Below, piece by piece: positions 37,569-45,504 of a stretch of 64,000 nt of DNA (position 1 is its first letter; the number at the start of each line of letters is the position of its first letter). Below the pieces are notes generated by a model. The model was not told the origin of the DNA. It did not search any database and saw only the letters and a list, made by a program, of their open reading frames with translations. The position numbers were made by a program, and so were the translations under genes. Origin of the DNA: Sphingobacteruim zhuxiongii (GTDB taxonomy: Bacteria; Bacteroidota; Bacteroidia; Sphingobacteriales; Sphingobacteriaceae); contig NZ_CP045652.1 in NCBI RefSeq assembly GCF_009557615.1, positions 2,108,001-2,172,000 on the forward strand, read 5' to 3'.

Positions 37569-37850
37569 ATGGCAAGAATATTTGATGAGTCATTTAAAAA
37601 AATGGCAGTAGAGTTGTCCTCTCTAAAGGGCTCGGTTTTGGAAGCAGCAAAAGAGTTGGATCTAGATGCAAGTAGATTAAGTAAATGGCGTGTAGATCCT
37701 AGATATAATGGAGGTACACTATTACCAAAGAATGATAAATTAACTCCAGAGGAGCAAGAGATTAGGGAGTTAAAAAAGCGTTTAAAGGAAGCAGAATTAG
37801 AAAACGTAATCTTAAAAAAGGCGGTAGCCATCTTTTCCAAGGGCGACTGA
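37569..37850 (+). CDS. IS3 orfA, copy 2
   Basis: 93-residue helix-turn-helix subunit, identical to the orfA of the other copies. Near its end it contains the A-AAA-AAG slippery heptamer at 37814-37820 (in frame as TTA AAA AAG). A -1 shift there reads LKKGGSHLFQGRLRKYEF and on into orfB, producing the OrfAB transposase. Confidence 0.92.
   Translation: MARIFDESFKKMAVELSSLKGSVLEAAKELDLDASRLSKWRVDPRYNGGTLLPKNDKLTPEEQEIRELKKRLKEAELENVILKKAVAIFSKGD
37814..37820 (+). promoter_or_regulatory. Programmed -1 frameshift site (A AAA AAG)
   Basis: The heptamer fits X-XXY-YYZ in the orfA frame, and the -1 frame is open from there through the orfB start. The same site is present in all four copies, at 14700-14706 (minus), 54048-54054 and 60362-60368. 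Confidence 0.85.
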
Positions 37851-37876
37851 GAAAATATGAGTTCATAAAATCGCAT

Positions 37877-38731
37877 ATGAACCTATTCGCAGTTGAAAAG
37901 ATGTGCAAGATTATAAATACAAGCAGTAGTTCGTTTTACAAATGGATTTCTAGACCAAAAAGCAACAGAGATAAGAGAACAGAGGAATTATCTATACTGG
38001 TAAAACAAGCACATCAGGACAGTGACCAAATATACGGCAGTCCTCGAATTACTTTAGAACTGAATAAGAAAAATCATAAAATATCACGTTCTTATGTCGC
38101 CAGATTGATGAGAAAATTGAATCTAAGAAGCAAGATTCGGAAGAAATTTAAGATAACGACAGATTCCAAACACAGTTTTCAACTTGCTGAGAATCTCCTT
38201 GGAAGAAATTTCTTTACAGATGGCCTATCGCAAAAATGGGTTGGTGATATTACCTACATCAAGACTGGATCAGGATGGCTGTATCTTACTACTGTTATCG
38301 ACCTTGCCGATAGAAAAATCATAGGTTGGTCGTTCAGTAATGACATGACGGCAGAGCATACAACTTTAAAAGCACTTAAAATGGCTATTGCACAAAGGAA
38401 TGTAAAACAGGGTCTGATTTTCCACTCAGATAGAGGTGCTCAATATGCATGCAACGAGTTTAAGTCTTTCTTAGGAAAAAATGAAATTATCCAAAGTATG
38501 AGCAGGAAAGGTAATTGTTGGGATAACGCAGTCGCGGAAAGCTTCTTCAAAACACTAAAATGTGAATTAGTTTATCACAGAAAATTTGCAAACAGGGAAG
38601 CTGCGAGATTAGAAATCTTTAGATACATCGAAGGATTTTACCATCAAAAAAGAATCCATTCTGGATTAGGTAATAAAACACCAAATGAAATGGAAAAATT
38701 TTATAAATCAACTAGTTTATTAGTGGCATAA
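37877..38731 (+). CDS. IS3 orfB (DDE transposase), copy 2
   Basis: 284 residues. An N-terminal region with HTH_21-like helices (YGSPRITLELNKKNHKISRS) precedes the rve integrase core with Asp in KWVGDITYI, Asp in IFHSDRGAQYACNEF and Glu in GNCWDNAVAESFFKTLKCE. Length and motifs are normal for the IS3 family. It acts as an OrfAB fusion on the IS ends. Confidence 0.93.
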   Translation: MNLFAVEKMCKIINTSSSSFYKWISRPKSNRDKRTEELSILVKQAHQDSDQIYGSPRITLELNKKNHKISRSYVARLMRKLNLRSKIRKKFKITTDSKHSFQLAENLLGRNFFTDGLSQKWVGDITYIKTGSGWLYLTTVIDLADRKIIGWSFSNDMTAEHTTLKALKMAIAQRNVKQGLIFHSDRGAQYACNEFKSFLGKNEIIQSMSRKGNCWDNAVAESFFKTLKCELVYHRKFANREAARLEIFRYIEGFYHQKRIHSGLGNKTPNEMEKFYKSTSLLVA

Positions 38732-39332
38732 AAAGTCTCCACTTTTAAGTTGCAATTCCAGTATTGGTACGCCTGCCACAAGAGCCTCGATTATAGAAAC
38801 ACTCTTTAAGAGGGATTACATTCGACGTGAAAAGAAATCCCTTATCCCCACCGATAAGGGATTGCAGGTTTACGGGGTTGTAAAGGACAAAAAGATTGCC
38901 GATGTAACCATGACCGCCGAATGGGAAATGGCATTGCAGAAAATCGAAAACAACGAAGCGGAAGCAGATGCTTTTCACCGAGATATGGAAGCCTATGCTA
39001 CTTTGATTACACGGGAGCTTTTGGAAACGGGCATTGGCAAAGAAAAACAACCGGAGCTGACCTGCCCCAAATGCAAGAGCCGTCAGCTATTGATTTGGAA
39101 CAAGGTTGTAAAATGTTCCGATGATGCTTGTGGATGGCTTCAATTCCGTATTGTGTGCGGAGTGTCGTTGAGCCTTGCCGATATAGAAAGCCTTGTGACC
39201 AAAGGAAAGACCAATCTTGTCAAAGGCATGAAAAGCAATTCGGGAAATAAATTCGATGCTTATATCGTCATGGACGATACGGGCAAAGTCTCTTTTGAAT
39301 TTGAAAAACGGATGCCCAAAAGGAACTTATGA

Positions 39333-39985
39333 AGTTAGATTGCTTTACATTCTCTAATCAATCAAAACAAGTAATCTGCGAGACTATTTGATCTTATATG
39401 TGCGCATTCTGTATAAACGCAAACTTTAGGGATTTACACCAAAGTATTTCCATTGCATCTCCATTTTTGTGTCAAAATGGGGGCGGCTAGAAATTGCCTA
39501 GCATATTGGCTCTTTCGACCAATCTCATTTTTATGAGGCCTTTAAACCATTTAGTGGACAAGCGCTTTCTTCGTAATAACCGACGTCATCTTCAGACATT
39601 ATTTTTGTTCAAAAATAGACGTCGTTTTTTTACAATTTTCCAACTCTTAATGTCCTTAAGTTTGCTTTATGAAATCATACATTGTACAATCCTATAGTCA
39701 CGAGATAATCATAGTAATAATGATTCATATGCAAAAATCCTGATCATGGATAAGGATCTGTCTGGAAAACTAAGAAGTAACATACCTAAAAATATTTTTT
39801 ACTTATTGTAAAACTTTTTTGGTATGCGATTGAATTGTTGTGTCTGTTTTATTGTATTTCGTCCCTATTATATCATCAATTTATACTATTTCTCTTTGAG
39901 CTGTTATGGGATACCTATGTAGATTGGGAATCCTTAATCACTTACCTTCTTAATATTCAATCTATTTAGTAATAAAATAAAAAAC
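39333..39985. other. Junk between topB and erm with AraC relic
   Basis: No intact gene. It contains an AraC relic (39482-39574). The AT-rich stretch 39700-39985 should contain the erm promoter, which I cannot pinpoint. Confidence 0.5.
39482..39574 (+). pseudogene. C-terminal relic of an AraC-type regulator
   Basis: The frame reads RLEIA, a stop, then HIGSFDQSHFYEAFKPFSGQ and ALSS before TAA. It matches the end of AraC helix-turn-helix domains (IAYHFGYFDQAHFIKDFKQF in the intact gene at 43339). A stop replaces the expected Tyr. Only this tail survives. Confidence 0.6.
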
Positions 39986-40798
39986 ATGAGAAAGCGGAAT
40001 GTTCCTATAAGATTTACAGGTCAGCACTTTACAGTCGATACTGTTTTAATAAAGGACGCCATTCATTTGATTGATCTCCAAAAGGATGATACGGTTTTAG
40101 ATATTGGTGCAGGTTCAGGTTTTTTGACGGTACATCTGATGAAATATTCTGAAAATGTTATCGTTATTGAGAACGACCGGCGTTTGGTCTCGGAATTAAA
40201 ATCAAAGTTCAAAATGAATAATAATGTTATGATCGCTGGAATAGACTATCGTAAGTTTTCTGTACCTCAAAAAACATTCAAAGTGGTTTCCAACATTCCG
40301 TATAGTATAACCTCTGAAATTCTTAAATCCTTAATGTATCATAATTTTGAATTGTTTAACCAAGGTTGTTTAATCGTGCAATTAGACTGTGCTCGAAAAC
40401 TTGTGAGGCGAAAATACTTTAACCCGTACCTGATTTTTTATCATACTTTTTTTAAGATAGAATTGATTTATGAAATCAGTCCAAATAGTTTTATGCCGCC
40501 CCCAAAAGTAAAATCGGCATTATTAAAAATCACAAAAAAGAAATATATTGATGTCATTGATGTTGAACAGAAAGTGAGATATCTTGATTTTCTTCATTTT
40601 ATGATGAAGTATCCGGATTTACCTTTAAGAACAGTTTTAAAAAAACTTTTTAGAAAAGAACAAGTCAGAATACTTGCTCAAACCTATAACATAATGCCAG
40701 AGAAGCCTGTTCAAGTTATGTCTGCTGAGAATTTCTTACGATGTTTTGCTAGCATGCTGGAAATAGTTCCTGTCAACTATCAACCTATTTACAGTTAA
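39986..40798 (+). CDS. erm: 23S rRNA adenine N6-methyltransferase, Erm(F)-like
   Basis: A 270-residue methyltransferase that would dimethylate A2058 (E. coli numbering) of 23S rRNA, giving macrolide, lincosamide and streptogramin B resistance. Seen: PIRFTGQHFTVDTVLIKDAI at the start (almost as in Erm(F)), the SAM-binding loop LDIGAGSGFLTVHL, the acidic motif IENDRRL, and the target motif VVSNIPYSITSEIL. Compared from memory, it is clearly related to but different from Erm(F), nearer to the Erm(F)/Erm(35) branch of Bacteroidota. It is cargo between topB and the second rteC. Confidence 0.9.
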   Translation: MRKRNVPIRFTGQHFTVDTVLIKDAIHLIDLQKDDTVLDIGAGSGFLTVHLMKYSENVIVIENDRRLVSELKSKFKMNNNVMIAGIDYRKFSVPQKTFKVVSNIPYSITSEILKSLMYHNFELFNQGCLIVQLDCARKLVRRKYFNPYLIFYHTFFKIELIYEISPNSFMPPPKVKSALLKITKKKYIDVIDVEQKVRYLDFLHFMMKYPDLPLRTVLKKLFRKEQVRILAQTYNIMPEKPVQVMSAENFLRCFASMLEIVPVNYQPIYS

Positions 40799-40940
40799 AG
40801 TCGTTGCCAAAAATGCCATCAATTTATCGTCGAAAATTATTCTGCATCAAAGTTTTGGCGCTCTTCCAAATGTTGAAAAATGGGACATCCTTTTGGGGTC
40901 TCCCAGACCTGCAAAAGATCAGCGGCAGCATACCTAAAGC

Positions 40941-41768
40941 TTATTTCTCGACCTGCGCGTCCATCTTCTCTAATAGAATTTCCCGAAGTGCATCAAGGAA
41001 CTTAGTTCGGTTCATCTTTCGGTTTCGCAATTCCAAATAGGTTTGATAAAAATTACCTAAATCAATACCAAAGGCACTTTCAAAATATTGGGCTAATACT
41101 CTTATATCATTGTTGCCATTGTCCAACACACCTTGGTAATGTAAGGCATAAATCAGTTCAATCAACGCCACTTTGTTACCTGTCCATTTCAGTATTTTCG
41201 AGGCTTTCAATTTGTCTTTTTGGATTTTGTTATATAACTGGTCTTCGATATAAACCTGTATCAAATCATTGGCTATTATCTTGGCAACCTTGTAATCATG
41301 CGAAGTAGAAAAACTGTGGTCAGACTGGAAATAATATGTGTCCAACCACAGCTTTATATCATGCTTGCCACGAACAAAAAGACTTTCGTCAAGAAAGGAA
41401 TTATTACTTCTGTAATACTTGTAAAAATCAAGATTGTTGTCAAAGAAGCTTTTTAGCTTTTTAAGTTCTTTATTGAGGTATTTTCTTATGGGCTCTGTAC
41501 CGTATGGTTTCTTTGTCTCGATTTTGTAAATAGCATTGTAGTAAATGAGTTTCGCTACAATAGTAGGTTTTTGATGTTTGAAAAATTGAATTTCCTCATT
41601 CACATCCTTAAAACCTCTTTTTTGAATATAGGCTTTTAGATCGGACAGACATTTTACAATCAGAAGTATAGCAGCTTCTATCCGTTGTGTGGAATAATCT
41701 GTCTGTAAATCTAATTCGCTGATTGATGATTCTAGTTTGGATAGTATGTCCGTATAAAATTTAATCAT
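40941..41768 (-). CDS. rteC: RteC-family regulator, second copy
   Basis: 275 residues with the RteC pattern (FFKHQKPTIVAKLIYYNAIY, DFYKYYRSNNSFLDESLF, KVAKIIANDLIQVYI, FLDALREILLEK). It is diverged from the RteC at 33017. A relic of a third rteC lies at 45196-45304. Two or more rteC genes suggest that parts of more than one CTnDOT-like element have merged here. Confidence 0.82.
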   Translation of the reverse strand: MIKFYTDILSKLESSISELDLQTDYSTQRIEAAILLIVKCLSDLKAYIQKRGFKDVNEEIQFFKHQKPTIVAKLIYYNAIYKIETKKPYGTEPIRKYLNKELKKLKSFFDNNLDFYKYYRSNNSFLDESLFVRGKHDIKLWLDTYYFQSDHSFSTSHDYKVAKIIANDLIQVYIEDQLYNKIQKDKLKASKILKWTGNKVALIELIYALHYQGVLDNGNNDIRVLAQYFESAFGIDLGNFYQTYLELRNRKMNRTKFLDALREILLEKMDAQVEK

Positions 41769-41804
41769 ATTGTTATCGAAATTCAGGTTGATTACGACGA
41801 GATA

Positions 41805-41910
41805 TGGAAATTATACCACCGATGAAATGGCGTATTTCTGGCAATCCCGACTTTCCATGTTCCATAACAAGTTTTATCTTTCCGATGTTTTAATCTGGTT
41901 TGACAGATAA
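41805..41910 (+). pseudogene. C-terminal fragment of an unknown protein
   Basis: The plus frame reads GNYTTDEMAYFWQSRLSMFH then NKFYLSDVLIWFDR with a TAA at 41908-41910. It looks protein-like but has no acceptable start nearby. It lies directly before the integron-like cassette end and may be a gene cut there. Confidence 0.3.
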
Positions 41911-41928
41911 TCTTTATCGTTAATCATA

Positions 41929-42057
41929 TAACGTTTTGGGTATTGGCGAAGAAGGGGCATTTGAAAACCGTCAGCCAATATTAGCACAAATGTACAATAG
42001 AATTACAAATGCTCAATTACTTCCATCAGCCCCTTTTTTGCCAATACCTTGTTAGGC
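41929..42057 (-). repeat. attC-like recombination site of the BtrH cassette
   Basis: Read on the minus strand, it begins GCCTAAC (inverse core RYYYAAC), then the arm GGTATTGGCAAAAAAGGGGC (42048-42029), a 70-base loop, the arm GCCCCTTCTTCGCCAATACC (41958-41939, 18 of 20 paired) and CCCAAAACGTTA. This is the build of an integron attC site: long imperfect stem between core sites. It follows the stop of the 42064-43044 gene within 7 bases. Confidence 0.65.
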
Positions 42058-42063
42058 GTTCGG

Positions 42064-43044
42064 CTATATTTTCGCCAATTCTTCCATTACTTTTTTCTCC
42101 TTTGTTGAAAGTTGTTTTAAAATGTCTGTCGCTTGTTCAATATATTTTCTGTCTTTGGTTTTGCTGACTTGTAAAAACAGATTTGAAATTTCTGTCCATA
42201 AGTTAGCAATTTCAATAAATTGTTTCTGTGCTTGTTTTAAAGTGTCAATTTTTAAAAGTTCGTAACTCTCTTTTAGAAAATCTCTGTACAAATTTCTGAA
42301 TAAAGCACCACCTGTTCCTGCTTTTTCCATAATCATTGCACTTGCTTTAAATTCGTTTTCAATGTCATTACTTGTGTCAAACCACTTTTGTATTTCTTTG
42401 CTTGTTTTTAAAATTCCTTTATAGCCAATATTGTTGATTGGTGGATTTATATAATCTGTCGCATTGTTACGAATTGCAGTAAGAATGGCACTTTGTAAGT
42501 CATATTTTTTGTCTGTCTTGTTTAGAGTGTAATACAAATTTTTTGAGGACATTGGTCCTTTTTCATTTCGTGCTAATGCTAAACTTTGCAAACTGGTTTT
42601 TACTTGTCCGCCTTGTTGCTTCGTGTCTACCAAAAAAGCAGTATCGTTGTCGTAACCATAAATTGCTGCATAGTGTCCTGCAAAATGAAATGGGTTTGAG
42701 AAATATTCTAAATGATAACAGTCTAATTTAAGTCCTACAACTTTTCCGTTGTCAAGAAGTTGTTTTACGTTTTCCCAAGCCTTTAGAGTTGAGGAAGTTT
42801 CTTTAATGGTCAATTCAAGGTTTAAGTTCTTTGCAAGGTTCTGTGTCAGTAAATCAGTTTTAATTCGTCCACCAATGAAAGGAAAGTTCATTGTTTTCAT
42901 ATTCCAATAAATGAAACCAAGTCCTTGCCCAAGCCCAAAAAGCATTGGTTCAGAAAGTTCAATGTCAAGTTGTCGCAACAAAGTTCCTGTTGCTGTCGTT
43001 TCACAATGTTGTCCGTCAAATGGTTTTATATTCTCTAATTTCAT
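42064..43044 (-). CDS. BtrH N-terminal/DUF4872-type protein, cassette cargo
   Basis: 326 residues. The N-terminal half has the BtrH papain-like pattern: HCETTATGTLLRQ with Cys near residue 14, FGLGQGLGFIYWNMKT, FHFAGHYAAIYGYDNDTAFL with the likely catalytic His, then Asp in FLVDTKQQGG. The C-terminal half is helical (DUF4872-like). BtrH transfers an acyl side chain in butirosin synthesis; relatives act in peptide or acyl transfer, but the substrate here is unknown. It is flanked by GTTAGGC (43079-43073, upstream) and an attC-like site (downstream). Confidence 0.75.
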   Translation of the reverse strand: MKLENIKPFDGQHCETTATGTLLRQLDIELSEPMLFGLGQGLGFIYWNMKTMNFPFIGGRIKTDLLTQNLAKNLNLELTIKETSSTLKAWENVKQLLDNGKVVGLKLDCYHLEYFSNPFHFAGHYAAIYGYDNDTAFLVDTKQQGGQVKTSLQSLALARNEKGPMSSKNLYYTLNKTDKKYDLQSAILTAIRNNATDYINPPINNIGYKGILKTSKEIQKWFDTSNDIENEFKASAMIMEKAGTGGALFRNLYRDFLKESYELLKIDTLKQAQKQFIEIANLWTEISNLFLQVSKTKDRKYIEQATDILKQLSTKEKKVMEELAKI

Positions 43045-43072
43045 TTTGTGTACACGGTCTTTCTTAGCTGAC

Positions 43073-43079
43073 GCCTAAC
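43073..43079 (-). repeat. Integron-like core site at the 5' end of the BtrH cassette
   Basis: GTTAGGC on the minus strand, 29 bases before the BtrH start, fits GTTRRRY. It is exactly complementary to the inverse core GCCTAAC of the attC-like site at the other end, and the match continues for about three bases. In a cassette circle these two would pair. Confidence 0.6.
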
Positions 43080-43110
43080 AGTGTGATAGTGGAAAGCTAT
43101 TTCTCGTATT

Positions 43111-43287
43111 AGAGTCGATTAGGAAATTTCGAGACCAAATCATTTAAGGTGTCGATATTTCTGGCGATCATCATAACAGAATCTCCTCTCGATAATGCTG
43201 TTTCGGTGAATGACTGCCAAGTCCACTGGAACCTCCCGTAATAAACCATACTTTAGATGACATTTCTTTTTTTTCTTTTGTTATCAT
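43111..43287 (-). pseudogene. 5' fragment of a short-chain dehydrogenase gene
   Basis: Matches the first 59 codons of the SDR gene at 45505-46344 (start MITKEKKEMSSKVWFITGGS). A missing base after GSSGLG breaks the frame, and the rest of the gene is absent, replaced by the cassette region. Confidence 0.8.
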
Positions 43288-43338
43288 TTTGTAAAACTAC
43301 ATTTGATAAACTTTGAAAAATTGTAAAAAAACGACGTT

Positions 43339-44175
43339 TTAGATTTTGGTAAAGACAATATCTGAAGAGGCTAAATTTTGATACCTTAGAGGTGTATAGC
43401 CACTGAATTGTTTAAAATCTTTAATAAAATGAGCTTGATCAAAATAGCCAAAATGGTAAGCTATATCAGTCATTTTTAAACGGTTTTCGAGACAGATGTC
43501 AATGGCTTTTTCAAATCGTGAAATTCTATGGAAATGCTTAGGAGAAAATCCTGTCATTTTTTTGAAGTTACGCTCAAATTGCCTCACGGATAAGGAGTAT
43601 TTATCCGAAATTTTATTTATATCTAAAACACCTTCCAAGTTAATTAATTCATTAGCTGCGTTTGCAATCATTATATTTCCTTGAGACTTACAGTTTTTAT
43701 TCCATTTTTTTTCAAGGAAAGAACTTATGATTTTTATACGTGAATAATGGTTTGGAGCTGTGATAACTTCCTCCTCTAAATTTTTCCCAAGTGTAGACCA
43801 AATAGAGTTGAAATCTAAATATTCATTATTTAAAATTTCCGCTGTATGTCCGGTTAGACCAAATAAGCTGTAAGGTTTTAAGACTACACCAAAAACAGAA
43901 ACTTTCTTGCTGTATACAATCAATTTCATAAAGGTGTTTGTTTGACCATTAAATCCTGAACCATCTAATTTGATTTGTCTACCCTCATCTGAAGAAATAG
44001 AAAAAAAACCTTCAAGACCAAATACTATCTTAGGAAAAACTGTTGCTGTTGCGTAATGTGTATAGGCACCTATTCCCTCATCTGATTCAAAAAACCAGAA
44101 ATTGGAAATAATATGCTGAACATTTAAAGGTGCGGCGAATGTTCTAAATATAAATGCCATTTTCAAATTTAGCAA
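43339..44175 (-). CDS. AraC-family transcriptional regulator, copy 1
   Basis: 278 residues. The N-terminal part is a DUF6597-like sensing domain (FRTFAAPLNVQHIISNFWFF). The C-terminal part has two helix-turn-helices (LDINKISDKYSLSVRQFERN, MTDIAYHFGYFDQAHFIKDF). It differs from the copy at 46396 by one residue (RFEKA against RFKKA). In this copy its presumed target, the SDR gene, is destroyed. Confidence 0.87.
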   Translation of the reverse strand: MLNLKMAFIFRTFAAPLNVQHIISNFWFFESDEGIGAYTHYATATVFPKIVFGLEGFFSISSDEGRQIKLDGSGFNGQTNTFMKLIVYSKKVSVFGVVLKPYSLFGLTGHTAEILNNEYLDFNSIWSTLGKNLEEEVITAPNHYSRIKIISSFLEKKWNKNCKSQGNIMIANAANELINLEGVLDINKISDKYSLSVRQFERNFKKMTGFSPKHFHRISRFEKAIDICLENRLKMTDIAYHFGYFDQAHFIKDFKQFSGYTPLRYQNLASSDIVFTKI

Positions 44176-44466
44176 ACAAAAATTGAGTTTAAAAACAAGT
44201 GAATTCCAAATCCTATTTCTTCGAAACTTAATTTTTATTAAGCATCTGGTTCATTTTCTCAAGTAGATATTTACGTAATAATCATTTGAAAGTTCTCCCT
44301 TCTTTTAATACTTGTATTGGATAAATACAATACAAGCATTTTTTTATTCCAATTTCGTACCATGCTCGCAATCCGATTATAATTGATTTGTTGTTACTCA
44401 TTCATCGTTTTAAGTTTTGCATCTCAAATTTCAAAATTTTAATCCTGCTATAAAATCTAACACGTA
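44176..44466. other. Shared upstream region of the duplicated araC
   Basis: AT-rich; the same sequence lies at 47233-47523. It contains TACTTGTATTGGATAAATAC then AATACAAG, an inverted repeat of ACTTGTATT and AATACAAG(C) that could be an operator or a weak terminator for araC and mobC. Confidence 0.4.
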
Positions 44467-44868
44467 CTAGCTAATCTCATGTATTAAATACTGTAAATCG
44501 GGATCGTTCTTAATCCGTTCCATTTCGCTTTTGATAATCTGCAAAGCGTCCGTTTTGACCTGCCTGTAATTAGCTTCAATGACCTGCTTCATAGTATCGT
44601 TGTCGTTTTCATCGGTAAAGGATAATATCTGCGGTATCTTTTTATAGGCTTTGGTTTCTGCAGAAACCTTTTCGTTATCCACGACAATTTCAGCATGAAA
44701 GATTTTCTGTTCGATACGCTCATCAAAATTGTCCGATACTGCTCCGACAAACATTCCCTGTGTCAAGGTGGGTATTTTGGAGCCAGGAATAAGACTGTCC
44801 AACTGGGTGGATATAGAAGTAGATTTGTCGTTACGGTTGATAGTCATACTCTGCCTTTTCTGCAACAC
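44467..44868 (-). pseudogene. 3' fragment of mobC (duplicated)
   Basis: Encodes the last 133 residues of the coupling protein (VLQKRQSMTINRNDKSTS to DPDLQYLIHEIS), as in the complete gene at 47524-49527 with one change (KIPTL for KISTL). The sequence upstream of 44870 is unrelated, so the fragment lacks a start of its own. Confidence 0.9.
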
Positions 44869-45006
44869 TTATAACCAATAATCAACTCCTATTTTTATCC
44901 AAAACCATAGAACCGGTGTAAAGGCAAATACAGTCCAAAAGATATTGATCAGTTGATTCAATAACTTGATGATATTTGAATTTGAAAAATTATCGATTAA
45001 ATTCAT
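44869..45006 (-). CDS. Small membrane peptide or truncated protein, 45 aa
   Basis: ATG at 45006 reads MNLIDNFSNSNIIKLLNQLI then NIFWTVFAFTPVLWFWIKIG, one membrane helix, and ends at 44869, right at the duplication edge. It may be the front part of a longer membrane protein cut by the duplication, or a real small protein. Confidence 0.35.
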   Translation of the reverse strand: MNLIDNFSNSNIIKLLNQLINIFWTVFAFTPVLWFWIKIGVDYWL

Positions 45007-45195
45007 TGGTGCAAAAAAACGTTACTTATTATTTTTCACATAAAGTACTTTATTAGGCTTATATAAAGCTAGACGACTCGAGAGCGAATCACAATGAAGC
45101 AAGGCGGTTAAAAAGTTCCTATGACGTTACTACAATCCATTGGGTACAAATATATGCATAATATTGAAAGCGCAATTCAGTTTTGGGAAGCAATC

Positions 45196-45304
45196 AACTA
45201 AGTTCCAAATAGGCCTAATAGAAATTATCCAAATCAATATCCAAGACACATTCAAAATATTGAGCTACTTCTTTTACGTCTTTACTCTTGTTGTCAAACA
45301 CACT
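45196..45304 (-). pseudogene. C-terminal relic of a third rteC
   Basis: TTCCAAATAGGCCTAATAGA and the following 90 bases parallel TTCCAAATAGGTTTGATAAA at 41030-41135 in the second rteC. On the minus strand it reads VFDNKSKDVKEVAQYFE then VLDIDLDNF. The rest is gone. Confidence 0.55.
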
Positions 45305-45504
45305 TTAACATTTTTTATATTAATCTTATTTGCCAGACAAGCTTTGTCGGTAATAAAAAAGCCATTTTAAGGTTTTCTAATACAGGTGTTTGCCAAAACA
45401 AATCAGGGCTTGGATAGCAAATGGTATTTTTCGTTTGCCCATAGGATATCGATGTATGTATCTGGTCAATTTTCATTACAATCAGATTTATGTCTATAGT
45501 CTAC

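Larger units (their letters stand above)
37507..38760 (+). mobile_element. IS3-family element, copy 2, in topB
   Basis: 1254 bases with imperfect inverted ends (TGGAGTTGCTACC at the left; TGGAATTGCAAC read inward from the right). It is flanked by direct GTA duplications (37504-37506 and 38761-38763), so this is a direct, recent insertion. It carries orfA and orfB. Confidence 0.95.
35988..39332 (+). pseudogene. topB: topB (DNA topoisomerase III) split by IS copy 2
   Basis: The 5' part has the Toprim domain (MKAIIAEKPSVAREIA, DAGREGELIFRYIYEY) and the catalytic Tyr region (KKFITYPRTGSKYIPED). It breaks at codon 507 where the IS begins; translation runs on into the IS as ELLPLSGDRFKIK. The 3' part resumes at 38761. 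Removing the IS and one copy of the 3-base duplication GTA joins KALKDIG to IGTPATRASIIETL in frame, giving a normal 696-residue enzyme ending with a zinc-binding part (TCPKCKSRQLLI). Single-strand topoisomerase in the excision operon of CTnDOT-type elements. Confidence 0.93.
43111..44870. repeat. Duplicated SDR'-araC-mobC' segment, copy 1
   Basis: Matches 46168-47927 at an offset of 3057 bases (3056 left of one single-base deletion). The araC and mobC parts are nearly identical; the SDR part differs at about one base in ten. The left edge stops inside the SDR gene, where the cassette flank begins; the right edge stops inside mobC. Confidence 0.9.

Noticed and set aside
39494..39697. 67-codon frame after topB
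   Set aside because: It overlaps the AraC relic in another frame and has no family pattern of its own.
45140..45370. 76-codon plus-strand frame
   Set aside because: It runs antisense to the rteC relic and has low-complexity hydrophobic composition.
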